A DNA stretch of 64,000 bases from Listeria farberi (GCF_014229245.1 NZ_JAARZJ010000006.1:62001-126000), one strand, 5' to 3'; counted from the first letter of the stretch, positions 36,854 to 47,852 are shown. The notes: generated by a model not told the origin, from the letters alone. Numbers and translations: made by a program.

Positions 36854-39724
36854 TTGGATAAGGAAAAAATAGTCATTCAAGGTGCAAGAGCCCATAATTT
36901 AAAAAATATTGATGTAGAGATTCCAAGAGATAAATTAGTGGTGATGACCGGGCTTTCTGGTTCAGGAAAATCTTCGCTAGCTTTTGATACAATTTATGCA
37001 GAAGGACAAAGACGTTATGTAGAGTCTTTGTCTGCTTATGCTCGCCAATTTTTAGGTCAAATGGATAAACCCGATGTAGATTTAATTGAAGGGTTAAGTC
37101 CAGCAATTTCCATTGACCAAAAAACTACAAGCCGTAACCCGCGATCTACAGTTGGAACGGTAACTGAAATACATGATTATTTGCGTCTGCTTTATGCACG
37201 TGTGGGGCACCCGGTGTGTCCTAATCACGGCATTGAAATCACTTCTCAAACAATCGAACAAATGGTAGACCGTGTCTTTGAATACCCCGAAAAAACACGC
37301 ATTCAAATTATGGCTCCTATCGTTTCTGGTAAAAAAGGAACGCATAAGAAAACGATTGAAGAAATTAAAAAAGAAGGTTACGTACGTATTCGTGTTGATG
37401 GAGAAATATACGATATTAATGATGAAATTGAAATCGAAAAAAACAAAAAACATTCCATCGAAATTATCATCGATCGTATTGTCATTAAAGAAGGAATAAA
37501 TACGCGACTATATGATTCTATTGAAGCTGCTCTTCGCTTGGCTGATGGTTATGCAGTGGTGGACATTATGGGGGATAAAGAATTACTATTTAGCGAACAT
37601 TATGCATGTCCTTATTGTGGTTTTTCGGTTGGTGAATTAGAACCAAGAATGTTTTCATTTAATAGCCCATTTGGCGCTTGTCCTACTTGTGATGGTCTTG
37701 GAACTAAATTAGAAGTAGATGTGGATACCGTTATCCCAGACAGAAGTTTAACTTTAAATGAAGGTGCAATTATTCCGTGGAGACCCATCAGTTCACAATA
37801 CTATCCACAAATGCTAGCCTCTGCATGTAAAGAGTTTGGAATTGATATGGACACGCCAATAGAAAAACTATCTAAAGAAGCATTAGATATTATCTTAAAT
37901 GGTTCAAAAGACAAAGAATTTTACTTTGAATACAAAAATGATTTTGGTATGACACGAGAAACTTGGATTCCGTTTGAAGGGATTCTACCAAACATTGAAC
38001 GACGCTACCGAGAAACTAATTCAGACTTTACTCGCGATCAAATGGCGCAATACATGACAGATTTACCTTGCCCATCTTGTAAAGGGTACCGCCTTAAAGA
38101 AGAAACACTTTCTGTCAAAGTGAACAATCACCACATTGGACAAATTAGCGAGTTCTCCATCAATGAAGCCCTTGCATTCTTTGATAATCTAGAGCTGTCT
38201 GAAAAAGAAACGCAAATAGCGGCGCCAATTTTCAAAGAAGTGCGAGCTAGATTAGGCTTCTTAAAAAATGTAGGACTCGATTATTTAACAATGAGTCGTG
38301 CTGCTGGAACTTTATCGGGAGGAGAGGCGCAGCGAATTCGACTAGCAACCCAAATTGGTTCACGATTGACTGGCGTGCTTTACATTCTTGATGAGCCTTC
38401 CATTGGACTTCATCAGCGCGATAATGATCGATTAATCAATACACTTCAAAGTATGCGAGATATTGGAAATACGCTTATTGTAGTAGAACATGATGAAGAT
38501 ACCATGATGGCGGCAGATTATCTTATTGATATTGGTCCAGGTGCTGGAGAACATGGCGGACGAATTGTCGCGGCTGGAACTCCAGAAGAAGTGGCGAAGA
38601 ATAAAAACTCTATCACTGGAGATTATCTTTCTGGTAAAAAATTCATTCCTGTTCCTGCCAAAAGAAGAAAAGGAAATGGACTTGAATTAGAAATCATCGG
38701 AGCTAAAGCAAATAACTTAAAAAATGTAAATGCCAAAATACCACTAGCTACATTTTCCTGTGTAACGGGGGTCTCTGGTTCAGGAAAAAGTTCACTAGTA
38801 AATGAAGTATTAAGAAAAGCACTCGCAAGAAAACTAAACAGAAACCACGCTAAGCCAGGTGAACATAAAGAAATAAAAGGAATCGAAAACCTTGAAAAAA
38901 TCATCAATATTGATCAATCGCCAATTGGTAGAACCCCGAGATCTAACCCAGCAACTTATACTGGTGCATTTGATGATATCCGTGATCTTTTCGCCAGTAC
39001 TAATGAAGCCAAGGTTCGTGGTTACAAAAAAGGTCGATTTAGCTTCAACGTAAAAGGCGGCCGTTGTGAGGCATGTAAAGGCGATGGCATCATCAAAATC
39101 GAAATGCACTTCTTGCCGGATGTATACGTACCTTGCGAGGTTTGTCATGGTAAACGCTATAACGGGGAAACTTTGGATATTCGCTATAAAGGGAAAAATA
39201 TTGCAGAAGTGCTAGAAATGACTGTAGAAGAAGGATTAGAATATTTCACTAACCAGCCTAGAATTGCTCGTAAATTACAAACCATTGTGGATGTAGGACT
39301 TGGATATATTCGCCTTGGTCAGCCTGCAACAACCCTTTCTGGTGGTGAGGCGCAACGTGTAAAATTAGCTTCTGAACTTCATAAACGCAGCAACGGTAAA
39401 TCATTCTATATCCTGGATGAACCAACTACTGGGCTCCATGCAGATGACATCGGTCGTTTACTAAAAGTATTACAAAGACTGGTAGAAGAAAACGGCGATA
39501 CCGTTCTTGTTATTGAACATAATTTAGATGTTATTAAACAAGCTGACTACTTGATTGACTTAGGTCCAGAAGGTGGCGATGGCGGTGGTCAGATTATCGC
39601 AACTGGCACACCAGAAAAAATCGCCCGTTCTAAAAAATCCTACACAGGCAAATATTTAAAACCAATTTTAGAACGCGACAAAGAGCGCACAGAAGAACGT
39701 ATTGCAACCGCTAAGAAAAAATAA
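36854..39724 (+). CDS. uvrA: UvrA, excinuclease ABC subunit A
   Basis: 956 residues, full length. Two ABC ATPase modules: Walker [10 protein letters not shown] (about 31-38) and GVSGSGKSS (about 640), each with its signature LSGGEAQR(I/V). Zinc modules are CPYC...CPTC (about 253-280) and CEACKGDG...CEVCHGK (about 738-765). It scans DNA for lesions and loads UvrB. The start is a TTG with GGAAGGATGAAG upstream. Ends at a strong terminator. Confidence 0.96.
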   Translation: MDKEKIVIQGARAHNLKNIDVEIPRDKLVVMTGLSGSGKSSLAFDTIYAEGQRRYVESLSAYARQFLGQMDKPDVDLIEGLSPAISIDQKTTSRNPRSTVGTVTEIHDYLRLLYARVGHPVCPNHGIEITSQTIEQMVDRVFEYPEKTRIQIMAPIVSGKKGTHKKTIEEIKKEGYVRIRVDGEIYDINDEIEIEKNKKHSIEIIIDRIVIKEGINTRLYDSIEAALRLADGYAVVDIMGDKELLFSEHYACPYCGFSVGELEPRMFSFNSPFGACPTCDGLGTKLEVDVDTVIPDRSLTLNEGAIIPWRPISSQYYPQMLASACKEFGIDMDTPIEKLSKEALDIILNGSKDKEFYFEYKNDFGMTRETWIPFEGILPNIERRYRETNSDFTRDQMAQYMTDLPCPSCKGYRLKEETLSVKVNNHHIGQISEFSINEALAFFDNLELSEKETQIAAPIFKEVRARLGFLKNVGLDYLTMSRAAGTLSGGEAQRIRLATQIGSRLTGVLYILDEPSIGLHQRDNDRLINTLQSMRDIGNTLIVVEHDEDTMMAADYLIDIGPGAGEHGGRIVAAGTPEEVAKNKNSITGDYLSGKKFIPVPAKRRKGNGLELEIIGAKANNLKNVNAKIPLATFSCVTGVSGSGKSSLVNEVLRKALARKLNRNHAKPGEHKEIKGIENLEKIINIDQSPIGRTPRSNPATYTGAFDDIRDLFASTNEAKVRGYKKGRFSFNVKGGRCEACKGDGIIKIEMHFLPDVYVPCEVCHGKRYNGETLDIRYKGKNIAEVLEMTVEEGLEYFTNQPRIARKLQTIVDVGLGYIRLGQPATTLSGGEAQRVKLASELHKRSNGKSFYILDEPTTGLHADDIGRLLKVLQRLVEENGDTVLVIEHNLDVIKQADYLIDLGPEGGDGGGQIIATGTPEKIARSKKSYTGKYLKPILERDKERTEERIATAKKK

Positions 39725-39729
39725 ATCTC

Positions 39730-39764
39730 AATCCCGCTTATTAAAGTATAAGCGGGATTTTTTT
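39730..39764 (+). terminator. Terminator after uvrA
   Basis: AATCCCGCTTA and TAAGCGGGATT form a perfect 11-bp stem with a T run. Confidence 0.92.
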
Positions 39765-39930
39765 CTTTCCTAAGACCCAACCACCCAAAGTCTAAACAAA
39801 TAATCATCCTCTGGTTGTATGACAGAAATTATTTTTTCCTTCATAATAGAGTCATAGATAAAACAGATAGATTACTTGCACATGAAGCAAGCCTAAAATA
39901 GTTAAACTGAAAAATTAGGAGGAAATGAAA

Positions 39931-41184
39931 ATGGAAAATGAACGTAAACGTATTCTCGAATTAGTGAAACAAGGTATCATTTCTACAGAAGAAGCCCTTA
40001 CTTTACTTGAAAATATCTCTAAAAAAGAAGGCAAATCCGCAGCAAAAGAAAATATCCGTCGTTCTACAGCACCTAGAGAAGAACGTGTTGAAGAACCGGA
40101 AGAAGAACCAACTTATGATTATAGCAAAGGTTGGAACAATGAAGGAAATCCTTACACTGCTCCGAAAAGTCGTAAGAGACGTCCTGAACCAACTCCAGAA
40201 AACCATGAGCGTCAAGAAGAAGGTAATGAAAACTCTTCTAAAGACCGTGAAGATTCCATGCGCAATATGGTCAATGACTTATCACAAGCTGGTGAAAAAA
40301 TCGGTTCTTTCCTAAATAGCGCGTTTAAACAAGTAAAAGATATGCCATTTCCGTTTCTTACATCTACTAAAATCGAACGTGATTTCATTTATCACGACAC
40401 AACGCTTTCCATTTTAGAATTTGAAATTGCTAATGGTAATGTTGAATTTAAACCATCCGACTCAAATGATATTAAAGTTCACGCGATGATTAAACTTTTC
40501 AAAGAGTATCCAGAAGATGAAGCACTTAAAATCTTTTTTGATAAAACGACTTTACGTGTGGATGAAGAAACATTGCGTTTTGAATCTACATCGAAACAAA
40601 TCGTTACGAACTTAACTGTGTACTTGCCTCGTCGTGAGTATGATTATGTTTCTGTAAAAATGCTTAATGGTAATTTCCATATGGATGAATTATCAGGCCG
40701 CGATTTATTTGTAAAAACAACAAACGGTCATGTTAGCATTGGCACACTAAATGCTACTTTAGCTGAAATTGAATCGATTAATGGGAATGTTCGTATCCAA
40801 AATGGTGAAACCCGTGATGTAGCACTTAAAACATTTAACGGTAATGTAGCAGTAAAAGGTAATTATTATTCAACAAACTTGCAAACTAAAAATGGTAATG
40901 TGAATTATCAGCTCACTGGTAATGAAGCTACTTTCTTAAAAGCTAAAACAGGAGCAGGTAATATCGAGGTAGTCGTACCAACAACTATTGGCGTAGACGG
41001 TCGTTTCCATACAAACCTTGGAAAACTACATTTAGACTTAAAAGATGCAGAAGTACTTCAATCAAAAACGGAATCAGTAAGTAAATCAATCGTCTTTACT
41101 AAACTACCAACAGCAGCTGATTCTTCACTGAAAATCGAAGCAGAAGCAACTACAGGTTCTGTTAAAATTCGTGATGCAAAATAA
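39931..41184 (+). CDS. YvlB-like DUF4097 protein
   Basis: 417 residues. A short helical N-terminal motif (about 3-33: RILELVKQGIISTEEALTLLENI) resembles SHOCT-like modules. A charged, proline-rich linker (about 45-105) follows, then a DUF4097 beta-helix (about 150-410), whose repeats GNVEFKP, NGNFHMDEL, NGHVSIG, NGNVRIQ and NGNVAVKG stack regularly. No signal peptide or TM is visible. Bacillus yvlB and liaG relatives lie in envelope-stress operons. The start at 39931 has AGGAGG eight bases upstream. ATGACA-17-CATAAT (39819-39847) is a possible promoter. Confidence 0.75.
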   Translation: MENERKRILELVKQGIISTEEALTLLENISKKEGKSAAKENIRRSTAPREERVEEPEEEPTYDYSKGWNNEGNPYTAPKSRKRRPEPTPENHERQEEGNENSSKDREDSMRNMVNDLSQAGEKIGSFLNSAFKQVKDMPFPFLTSTKIERDFIYHDTTLSILEFEIANGNVEFKPSDSNDIKVHAMIKLFKEYPEDEALKIFFDKTTLRVDEETLRFESTSKQIVTNLTVYLPRREYDYVSVKMLNGNFHMDELSGRDLFVKTTNGHVSIGTLNATLAEIESINGNVRIQNGETRDVALKTFNGNVAVKGNYYSTNLQTKNGNVNYQLTGNEATFLKAKTGAGNIEVVVPTTIGVDGRFHTNLGKLHLDLKDAEVLQSKTESVSKSIVFTKLPTAADSSLKIEAEATTGSVKIRDAK

Positions 41185-41191
41185 TTAATTG

Positions 41192-41224
41192 AAATCTAGC
41201 GCGAAGAAAGCGCGCTAGATTTTA
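41192..41224 (+). terminator. Internal hairpin/terminator between the two DUF4097 genes
   Basis: AAATCTAGCGCG and CGCGCTAGATTT form a 12-bp stem around AAGAAAG. The T run is short (TTTT), so partial readthrough is likely. Confidence 0.65.
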
Positions 41225-41251
41225 CATAGAAATAAGAAAGGAAGAGCTAAC

Positions 41252-42463
41252 ATGGATAAAAAATTAAGAAGATCAAGAGTGGATCGGAAAGTCGGTGGTG
41301 TTTTTGGCGGACTAGCCGAATTTCTAGGGATAGATGCCACACTTCTACGCCTTATCTATATTATCATCACGATTATTACGATGAAAACCGGTATTGCGAT
41401 TATTGCTTACATCGTTGCCTTGTTTGTGATTCCTTCTTCTGATACAAGTAATGAGGAAGTGCTTGAACGGCATCGTCGCCGCGTTGAAGAAAAAAGAAGA
41501 CGCCACGCCGACCGTAATGAAGCGAGACAGGAAGTGCGAGAAGCGATGAGAAATAGCCGTCATCACAACAGACAAAAACCAGTTAGACCAGAACCAATCC
41601 ATCACGGAGCAAGAAGAAAAGAAGCTCGTCCTCGTCCAGTGCGAGAATTCAATTTTGACGATGCAACTTTCCGCTCTTTTACAATAAGAGTAGCTACCGG
41701 GGATGTTATTATCCGTTCTTGGGACAAAGATCAAATGAAAATTCGTGCCGTACTAGCTGTACACGAAAAAGCACGCTCTATTCGTCAATTAAGTGAAGAA
41801 AAACTATGGGATTACTTCTTTAGCCAAACAATGCTAGACATTTCACCAGATAGTTTCACTTTTGAATCAAAAAATGAATTACTAAAAACCGATTTAGTTG
41901 TTACTATTCCAAAACGTTTATATGAACAAGTAAAAATTCAATTACTTAATGGTAATTTGAAATATGATGATACAGCTGCAGAAGATGCTATTATCAAAAC
42001 ACGTCATGGTGATATTAGGTCTTCAGGAGCTAGTGGTAAATTCCTTAGCACAGAATCCAAAGACGGCGAAATTTTCTTCAAACGCAGCTCCGTTGAGAAT
42101 GTAGATATGTCTACTGCTAAAGGAGATATTGCTCTTCAAGGTAATTTCCTTACAACAATTGCTAAGGCGGCTCAAGGTGACGTTGAGTATATACTTGAAA
42201 ATGATACGTCCTCGGCCGCAGATCTAGAGGCTCCAAATGGTGATATCCGAATTCAAATACCGCCAACATGGAATGTCGATGGAACACTCGGAACGAAAAA
42301 AGAAAAAATTTACTTCGACTTAAAAAATGCGAAAATTTGGGATGATGCAGAAAGAACTTTTGTCTTCACTCAAAATGCAGAAGAAATAAGCATGGCAACA
42401 CTTCAAGCGAAAGTGGGAAATGGAATTATCAAGGTTTCTGAACTTGAATCTAAAAACGTTTAA
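41252..42463 (+). CDS. PspC-DUF4097 fusion protein
   Basis: 403 residues. The N-terminal 65 form a PspC domain (RKVGGVFGGLAEFLGIDATLLRLIYIII, with one hydrophobic helix to about 60). A very basic Arg/His-rich stretch (about 70-125, RRRVEEKRRRHADRNEARQ) leads into a DUF4097 beta-helix (about 130-400, NGNLKYDD, KDGEIFFKRS, APNGDIRIQ). It joins in one chain what the flanking genes carry separately: the gene before is DUF4097, the gene after is PspC alone. Likely a membrane-anchored envelope-stress protein; partners are inferred. Confidence 0.75.
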   Translation: MDKKLRRSRVDRKVGGVFGGLAEFLGIDATLLRLIYIIITIITMKTGIAIIAYIVALFVIPSSDTSNEEVLERHRRRVEEKRRRHADRNEARQEVREAMRNSRHHNRQKPVRPEPIHHGARRKEARPRPVREFNFDDATFRSFTIRVATGDVIIRSWDKDQMKIRAVLAVHEKARSIRQLSEEKLWDYFFSQTMLDISPDSFTFESKNELLKTDLVVTIPKRLYEQVKIQLLNGNLKYDDTAAEDAIIKTRHGDIRSSGASGKFLSTESKDGEIFFKRSSVENVDMSTAKGDIALQGNFLTTIAKAAQGDVEYILENDTSSAADLEAPNGDIRIQIPPTWNVDGTLGTKKEKIYFDLKNAKIWDDAERTFVFTQNAEEISMATLQAKVGNGIIKVSELESKNV

Positions 42464-42486
42464 TAAAATGAAAGGAAGGGAAAACA

Positions 42487-42687
42487 ATGAAAAAGTTATA
42501 TAAATCTTCATCACAAAAAATGATTGCTGGTGTTTGTGGTGGGCTTGCAGAATATTTTGGCATTGAAGTAACCATCATTCGTTTACTTTGGGCTGGAGCA
42601 GTTCTATTCTTTGGTACTGGGATTTTACTATATATTCTAGCGGCGATTATTATGCCAAAAGCAACACCTGAATCAGAATGGGAGTGA
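42487..42687 (+). CDS. PspC domain protein (YvlC-like)
   Basis: 66 residues. The whole protein is one PspC domain: a KLYKSSSQKMIAGVCGGLAEY-like start, one TM segment (about 30-58) and a short acidic tail. PspC-type proteins respond to membrane stress. The sequence is paralogous to the N-terminus of the preceding fusion. RBS GGAAGGG. It is followed eight bases later by the yvlD-like gene. Confidence 0.8.
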   Translation: MKKLYKSSSQKMIAGVCGGLAEYFGIEVTIIRLLWAGAVLFFGTGILLYILAAIIMPKATPESEWE

Positions 42688-42695
42688 ACTAAAAT

Positions 42696-43049
42696 ATGCG
42701 TTGGATTATAGGCGTAATCATTAACTCGGTACTTTTTGTAGCATTATCTGGATTCTTTACAAGTTTTCACGTAGATGGATTCACAACTGCGCTACTAGCG
42801 AGTTTTGTATTAGCAATTCTTAATATGCTAATTAGACCTATTTTACTCCTTTTAACTTTACCGATTAATATATTCACACTAGGGCTCTTCACCTTTGTTG
42901 TTAACGCAATTATGCTTGAAATGACTACCTTCTTTATTGGAGATTCTTTCCAAATTGACGGTTTTGGAACAGCATTAATTATTGCAGCAATTATGGCATT
43001 TGCGAATATGATTATTAATTCTGTTTTATGGGGTAATAAAGAAAATTAA
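42696..43049 (+). CDS. YvlD-like holin-superfamily-4 membrane protein
   Basis: 117 residues, about four TM helices (about 5-24, 28-48, 55-80, 88-112). The family stretch AILNMLIRPILLLLTLPINIFTLGLFTFVVNA is distinctive for phage holin family 4/YvlD proteins. No lytic function is proven in chromosomal members. It closes the yvl-like cluster and a hairpin terminator follows. Confidence 0.8.
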   Translation: MRWIIGVIINSVLFVALSGFFTSFHVDGFTTALLASFVLAILNMLIRPILLLLTLPINIFTLGLFTFVVNAIMLEMTTFFIGDSFQIDGFGTALIIAAIMAFANMIINSVLWGNKEN

Positions 43050-43054
43050 ACATT

Positions 43055-43101
43055 CCAGTTACATTTTAAGGCTAAAAAAGCTTTTAAATGTAGCTGGTTT
43101 T
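43055..43101 (+). terminator. Terminator after the yvlD-like gene
   Basis: CCAG-TTACATTTTAAG pairs with CTTTTAAATGTA-GCTGG, then TTTT. Confidence 0.8.
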
Positions 43102-43232
43102 GCTGTGTAGAGCCGTTTGGTAAGAAAGAGGTAGCTTGATTCTCTCTAAAGTGCTAAAATGATAAGGAGCTTTCTAAACAATATTTTGTAGCGAACAGTT
43201 ATGGACTTTATAATTCATTTGGAGGTACTTGC

Positions 43233-44171
43233 ATGACAAAATCGGTTACGGTAAAGGATTTAAAGGAACGACTTAATTTAGAGCTAATTTGTTCAGAAAC
43301 GGGACTTGAAAGACCAATTTTAACCAGTGATTTATCTCGGCCAGGTTTGGAACTTACTGGATTTTTCTCATATTATCCAGAAGATCGTGTGCAGCTTTTT
43401 GGAATGACAGAAATTTCCTTTTCAGAGGGTATGGAGCCGGAAGAACGACTTAAAAGATATAAGCAAATGTGTACGAAAAGGACTCCTGCTTTTGTGATTT
43501 CACGAAATTTAGAAGTGCCGAAAGAATTAGTAGCAGCGGCGAAAGAAGCAGATATTCCAGTTCTTCGTTCGCGTTTAAAGACTACCCGTTTATCCGTTTA
43601 TATTACGAACTATTTAGAAAGTAGACTGGCACCTGTTATCTCAATGCATGGTGTTTTAGTAGATATCTACGGGCTTGGTGTTTTAATTACAGGTAGTAGT
43701 GGCGTTGGTAAAAGTGAAACGGCACTTGAACTTGTAAAACGTGGACATAGACTTGTAGCAGATGATAATGTAGAAATTCGTCAAGAAGATGAAATGACAT
43801 TAATAGGTTCATCACCTGCAATTATTGAACATTTACTAGAAATTCGAGGCCTTGGAATTATTAATGTAATGACTTTGTTTGGGGCAGGAGCAGTTCGCTC
43901 AAGTAAAAAAATTACTATTGTTGTGCACCTTGAAAACTGGGACCCAGATAAGCATTATGATCGTGTTGGGTTGGACCAAGAAAAGACTAAAATCTTTGAT
44001 ATGGACATTCCAAAAATTACTGTTCCGGTTCGGCCAGGGCGAAATTTATCTGTTATTATAGAAGTAGCAGCGATGAATTTCCGTTTGAAAAATATGGGCT
44101 ACAATGCGGCAGAACAATTTACACAAGATCTAAATAATTTAATAGGTCATAATAGCAGTATGAATGATTAA
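43233..44171 (+). CDS. hprK: HPr kinase/phosphorylase
   Basis: 312 residues. The N-terminal domain (about 1-130) is followed by the kinase with the active His at about 139 (SMHGVLVD), a P-loop at about 154-162 (GSSGVGKSE), and the HprK signature [11 protein letters not shown]. It phosphorylates HPr at Ser46 and removes the phosphate in response to glycolytic intermediates, which controls CcpA-dependent catabolite repression. The RBS is GGAGG. The order hprK-lgt-ppaX-yvoF is conserved with Bacillus. Confidence 0.95.
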   Translation: MTKSVTVKDLKERLNLELICSETGLERPILTSDLSRPGLELTGFFSYYPEDRVQLFGMTEISFSEGMEPEERLKRYKQMCTKRTPAFVISRNLEVPKELVAAAKEADIPVLRSRLKTTRLSVYITNYLESRLAPVISMHGVLVDIYGLGVLITGSSGVGKSETALELVKRGHRLVADDNVEIRQEDEMTLIGSSPAIIEHLLEIRGLGIINVMTLFGAGAVRSSKKITIVVHLENWDPDKHYDRVGLDQEKTKIFDMDIPKITVPVRPGRNLSVIIEVAAMNFRLKNMGYNAAEQFTQDLNNLIGHNSSMND

Positions 44172-44180
44172 ATAAATAGA

Positions 44181-44247
44181 GAAAAGTTCTCCTCAGCCTA
44201 AACAAACAGTACGATAATCTTGTTTGGTTGCGGAGTTTTCTTTTTTG
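44181..44247 (+). terminator. Probable terminator/attenuator between hprK and lgt
   Basis: A long imperfect hairpin (GTTCTCCTCAGCC-AAACAAAC with TTGTTTGGTTGCGGAG) precedes a T-rich run. It lies just upstream of lgt, so it may only partly stop transcription. Confidence 0.5.
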
Positions 44248-44261
44248 AAAGTAGGGAAATT

Positions 44262-45095
44262 ATGGGTAATGGTGTTCAGCCACTTGATCCAGTGGCGATT
44301 CAAATTGGTAGTATTTCTGTAAAATGGTACGGAGTTATTATCGCTTCTGCTGTTGTAATTGCATTGATTCTTGCTCTTAGTGAAGCAAGTAAACGCAAAA
44401 TGGATAAAGAAATTATTGTAGATTTACTAATATGGGCGATTCCAATTTCGATTATTAGTGCTCGCATTTATTATGTTGTTTTTGAATGGGACTTTTATAA
44501 GAATAATTTAGGCGAAATTGTGAAGATTTGGCATGGTGGTATCGCGATTTATGGCGCATTGATTGGCGCCGTGCTAACTGCAATCATTTTCTCGCGGATT
44601 AAAAAAATTTCGTTTTGGAAACTTGCGGACGTTGTTGCTCCAAGTTTGATTATTGCTCAGGCGATTGGACGTTGGGGTAATTTTATGAACCAAGAAGCTC
44701 ACGGAGCGGAAACGACTCGAGCATTTCTTGAGGGTTTACATTTACCAGACTTTATTATCAACCAGATGTACATAGATGGCGCTTATTACCAGCCAACTTT
44801 TTTATATGAAAGTTTATGGAATGTTCTTGGTTTTATTGTGTTACTAATTATTCGTCGGACTAAAATACGTAGCGGGGAACTTTTTCTTAGTTATGTAATT
44901 TGGTATTCGTTTGGAAGATTCTTTATCGAAGGAATGCGAACAGATAGTTTAATGTGGGGTGACTTTAGAGTTTCGCAGGTTTTATCTTTACTGCTAATTG
45001 TGTTATCCATTGGTTTAATTATTTATCGTCGCGTGAAAATGAATCCGCCGTATTATATGGAAGATAAATTGGGAAAAGTAGCTAAAAAGAAATAA
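44262..45095 (+). CDS. lgt: Prolipoprotein diacylglyceryl transferase
   Basis: 277 residues, full length, about seven TM helices. The Lgt signature [13 protein letters not shown] and the later [15 protein letters not shown] motif are present; the catalytic region [11 protein letters not shown] with nearby HGG is also visible. It attaches diacylglycerol to the cysteine of prolipoproteins such as PstS. The ATG at 44262 follows TAGGGAAA; a longer in-frame start adds 14 residues that overlap the terminator. Confidence 0.94.
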   Translation: MGNGVQPLDPVAIQIGSISVKWYGVIIASAVVIALILALSEASKRKMDKEIIVDLLIWAIPISIISARIYYVVFEWDFYKNNLGEIVKIWHGGIAIYGALIGAVLTAIIFSRIKKISFWKLADVVAPSLIIAQAIGRWGNFMNQEAHGAETTRAFLEGLHLPDFIINQMYIDGAYYQPTFLYESLWNVLGFIVLLIIRRTKIRSGELFLSYVIWYSFGRFFIEGMRTDSLMWGDFRVSQVLSLLLIVLSIGLIIYRRVKMNPPYYMEDKLGKVAKKK

Positions 45096-45137
45096 AAAGT
45101 TGAAGATTTTCGAGTTTGTATAAGAAAGGAAGAAATT

Positions 45138-45791
45138 ATGACTGGGAAAATTACTACATTGTTATTTGACTTAGATGGCACACTGATAAATACGAATGAG
45201 TTGATTATTAAAACTTTCCAAGCAACACTACAAGAGTTCTTACCTGACCGAGTTTTTACAAGAGAAGACATTTTACCGTTTATTGGTCCTTCATTAATGG
45301 AAACTTTTCGAGAAATAAACCCAGCACATGCAGAAGAAATGCGTGTGTTTTACCGGGAATATAACTTGAAACATCACGATGATTTAATTTTAGAGTATGA
45401 TGGGGTATATGAAGCGATTCGTGCTTTGTATGAAGAAGATTATAAACTAGGAATTGTATCCACGAAAATGTACGATACGATTATGCGAGGTCTCAAAGTG
45501 ACTGGTTTGGATAAGTTTTTCCAAGTGGTGATTGGGTTAGATCAAGTATCTAATGCGAAACCCGATCCAGAAGGTATAGAGATGGCTCTTTCTTTACTAA
45601 ATGCAACGAAAGAAGAAGCGATTATGGTTGGTGATAATTATCATGATATTGAAGCAGGGAAAAATGCGGAAACGCTGACTGCTGGTGTAGCATGGGCGAT
45701 TAAAGGGCCAGAACATTTGGCGCAGTTCCAACCAGACTTTATGTTAGAAAAAATGAGCGATCTTCTTACCATCGTTAGGGACGAGGAATAA
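45138..45791 (+). CDS. ppaX: PpaX, HAD pyrophosphatase
   Basis: 217 residues. HAD motifs: nucleophile Asp in [11 protein letters not shown] (about 9-11), Thr/Ser motif II GIVSTKM, Lys in SNAKPDPEG and the acidic motif [13 protein letters not shown]. PpaX hydrolyses pyrophosphate, released when HprK dephosphorylates HPr-Ser-P by phosphorolysis. The location right after hprK-lgt is consistent. RBS AAAGGAAG. Confidence 0.92.
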   Translation: MTGKITTLLFDLDGTLINTNELIIKTFQATLQEFLPDRVFTREDILPFIGPSLMETFREINPAHAEEMRVFYREYNLKHHDDLILEYDGVYEAIRALYEEDYKLGIVSTKMYDTIMRGLKVTGLDKFFQVVIGLDQVSNAKPDPEGIEMALSLLNATKEEAIMVGDNYHDIEAGKNAETLTAGVAWAIKGPEHLAQFQPDFMLEKMSDLLTIVRDEE

Positions 45792-45794
45792 ATT

Positions 45795-46292
45795 TTGAGA
45801 CGGCTGAATAGGTTTAAGGCGCCGGATGAGGAAGTCAACACGCTTTTCCAGGTTTATAAAACCATTTCTTTTTGGAAAGTCGTTAAGAATACTGTGGTAG
45901 TTGAATTTGGACGTTTTTTTCCTTGGATGAGTGGTAAACGTAATATTTACCGTACTTGTCTTGGAATGAAAATTGGTAAGAAAACTGCTATTGCCTATAA
46001 AGTTATGCCGGATTTATTTTTTCCTGAGAAGATTACGATTGGAGAAAATTCTATTATTGGCTATCATACGACAATTTTAACACATGAATATTTGTTGTCT
46101 GAGTATCGTGTTGGGGAAGTAGTTATTGGTAAGGATGTGATGGTTGGGGCAAATGTAACCATTCTCCCTGGAATAGAAATAGGAGACGGGGCGATTATTG
46201 CTGCTGGGGCAGTCGTTTCAAAGGATATTCCACCAGAAAGTTTTGCGTATGGGAATCCTTTAGTAATCAAAGAAAAAGCTACTTTTGAGTGA
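45795..46292 (+). CDS. Hexapeptide-repeat acyltransferase (YvoF-like)
   Basis: 165 residues. The left-handed beta-helix repeats of the maltose/galactoside O-acetyltransferase type are seen (IGKKTAI, ITIGENSIIGYHTTI, VVIGKDVMVGANVTIL, IEIGDGAIIAAGAVV). The conserved His lies in YHTTILTHEYLL. The substrate is unknown. Begins at TTG with GAGGAA upstream, three bases after ppaX. The terminator overlaps its 3' end. Confidence 0.8.
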   Translation: MRRLNRFKAPDEEVNTLFQVYKTISFWKVVKNTVVVEFGRFFPWMSGKRNIYRTCLGMKIGKKTAIAYKVMPDLFFPEKITIGENSIIGYHTTILTHEYLLSEYRVGEVVIGKDVMVGANVTILPGIEIGDGAIIAAGAVVSKDIPPESFAYGNPLVIKEKATFE

Positions 46293-46311
46293 AATTGAAG
46301 TGGCTTTTTTT
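46273..46311 (+). terminator. Terminator overlapping the yvoF-like stop
   Basis: AAAGCTACTT and AAGTGGCTTT pair over a 12-nt loop, then TTTT; the 5' arm is inside the coding sequence. Confidence 0.75.
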
Positions 46312-46376
46312 CTTGCCCAAAGAAATTAATTCTATGTTATACTCAGAAGAATAAGGATATTGTTGGAGGTGGGGAA

Positions 46377-47852
46377 ATGGAAAAAGACAAAAAAACAACC
46401 GCAAAAATTTATCCATTTTATCCAAATGGTCAATTTTATTTTGAGCGTGGAGTAGAGGCGTTTCGCGACCAAAGAATTAAGGAAGCGATTCGTTATCTAG
46501 TACGAGCCGCAGAACTTGAACCTGGAGAGCCAGTAATACTTTGTCAATTAGCAATATGCTATACGGAAATCGGTCAATTTCATAAATCAAATCAATTACT
46601 AAGAGATATATTAGAAAAACGACTGGATAATATGGAATACTGTTATTATTTTATTGCTAATAATTTTGCTTATATGAAAGATTATCGTAGGGCGCTGCAA
46701 TATGCAAATCGCTATTTAGAAACAGCACCTGAAGGAGATTATGCTGAAGAAGCTAAAGATTTAATTGAAGTACTACTCGAAGAAACGCCATTTGGTGAGA
46801 CAATTGAAAATGGTTTTTCTAAATTAGAACAGGAATTTTATTCATATAAGAAAGAAATTAATCGTTATTTAGCGGAAGAAGATAGTGCTTCTGCATGTGA
46901 CATTTTGAAAAAAGTTATTGATGAGAAACCAAACTTTTGGCCTGCTTACAATCAGCTAGCCGCACTTTATTTTGAACAATTAAAAGAAGTGGAAGGTGTT
47001 AAGGTATTAAGCGACTTAATTGCAAGAAACCCAGGGAACTTATTGGGCTTATGCGACTTATTTATTTACCATTTTTATAAAGGGAATCGGGAAGAAGCCG
47101 ACTCGCTTTACTCGGAATTACGGGATGTTTTACCAGTTCTCTCGCATCATAAAGAAAAAATTGGCTTAATTCATGCAATGATGGGGGATTACGAGGAGGC
47201 AGACGATTTATTTGAACAAGTGGCGGACTTGGAAGTTACGGAGCGCAGTAAATACTATTATTATCGAGCAAAAGCTGCTTATTATTTAGAAGATATTGAA
47301 GAGGCGAAAATGTTTTGGCATTCTTTTTTAGAGTGTGATTTATATGAAGATACTAGATTTCCTTGGGAGCAAGAAGCGGATTTAACTAGTGATACTCGTT
47401 TAGTTTTAGAAATGCTTCAAGCCGAAAAGGATATCACACATCTCCTTGGCGTCTACGCAATGTCTGTCTCAGGTAACCGACCGGAATTCGTCCTATTTCA
47501 TCCGCTTCTTGACATGAGCAGTTGGTCATATATGGAGCATTTAATGTTTACCGATTTTGATTATTTTCCAGATGGAAACGTAGAGCAGAATTGCTATTTA
47601 ATTATGAAAGCAATGAATATGTTACGGGAAAGAGGGTTTTTACTAAATAAAGAAAACTATTCTTTATATGAAACGATTTTTTCATTAGTATTGATGGAAA
47701 ATAGAAAAGAGTTAATTCTTGGTCGTTATACAATCGAAACGGTTGCTAGCGCGATTGCAAAGATTTTCTTACCTGAAATAAAACTCGATTCAATAGATGA
47801 ATTTGAATGCAGCAAGTGTGCAAGGGATATTGAGCAAGTTCTGAGCAGATAA
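46377..47852 (+). CDS. TPR repeat protein (YvcD-like)
   Basis: 491 residues. Tetratricopeptide-like helical pairs cover about 15-320 (AIRYLVRAAELEPGEPVILCQLAICY, RALQYANRYLETAPEGDYAEEA, plus later degenerate repeats). The C-terminal part (about 340-491) is helical without a recognised domain and ends in a CSKC pair (about 478-482). No signal peptide or TM is present. Position upstream of trxB matches Bacillus yvcD. Function unknown; TPRs suggest protein binding. Confidence 0.75.
   Translation: MEKDKKTTAKIYPFYPNGQFYFERGVEAFRDQRIKEAIRYLVRAAELEPGEPVILCQLAICYTEIGQFHKSNQLLRDILEKRLDNMEYCYYFIANNFAYMKDYRRALQYANRYLETAPEGDYAEEAKDLIEVLLEETPFGETIENGFSKLEQEFYSYKKEINRYLAEEDSASACDILKKVIDEKPNFWPAYNQLAALYFEQLKEVEGVKVLSDLIARNPGNLLGLCDLFIYHFYKGNREEADSLYSELRDVLPVLSHHKEKIGLIHAMMGDYEEADDLFEQVADLEVTERSKYYYYRAKAAYYLEDIEEAKMFWHSFLECDLYEDTRFPWEQEADLTSDTRLVLEMLQAEKDITHLLGVYAMSVSGNRPEFVLFHPLLDMSSWSYMEHLMFTDFDYFPDGNVEQNCYLIMKAMNMLRERGFLLNKENYSLYETIFSLVLMENRKELILGRYTIETVASAIAKIFLPEIKLDSIDEFECSKCARDIEQVLSR

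Noticed and set aside
37094-37453. 119-codon minus-strand frame inside uvrA
   Set aside because: Phe-rich shadow frame opposite the uvrA Lys/Glu-rich region.
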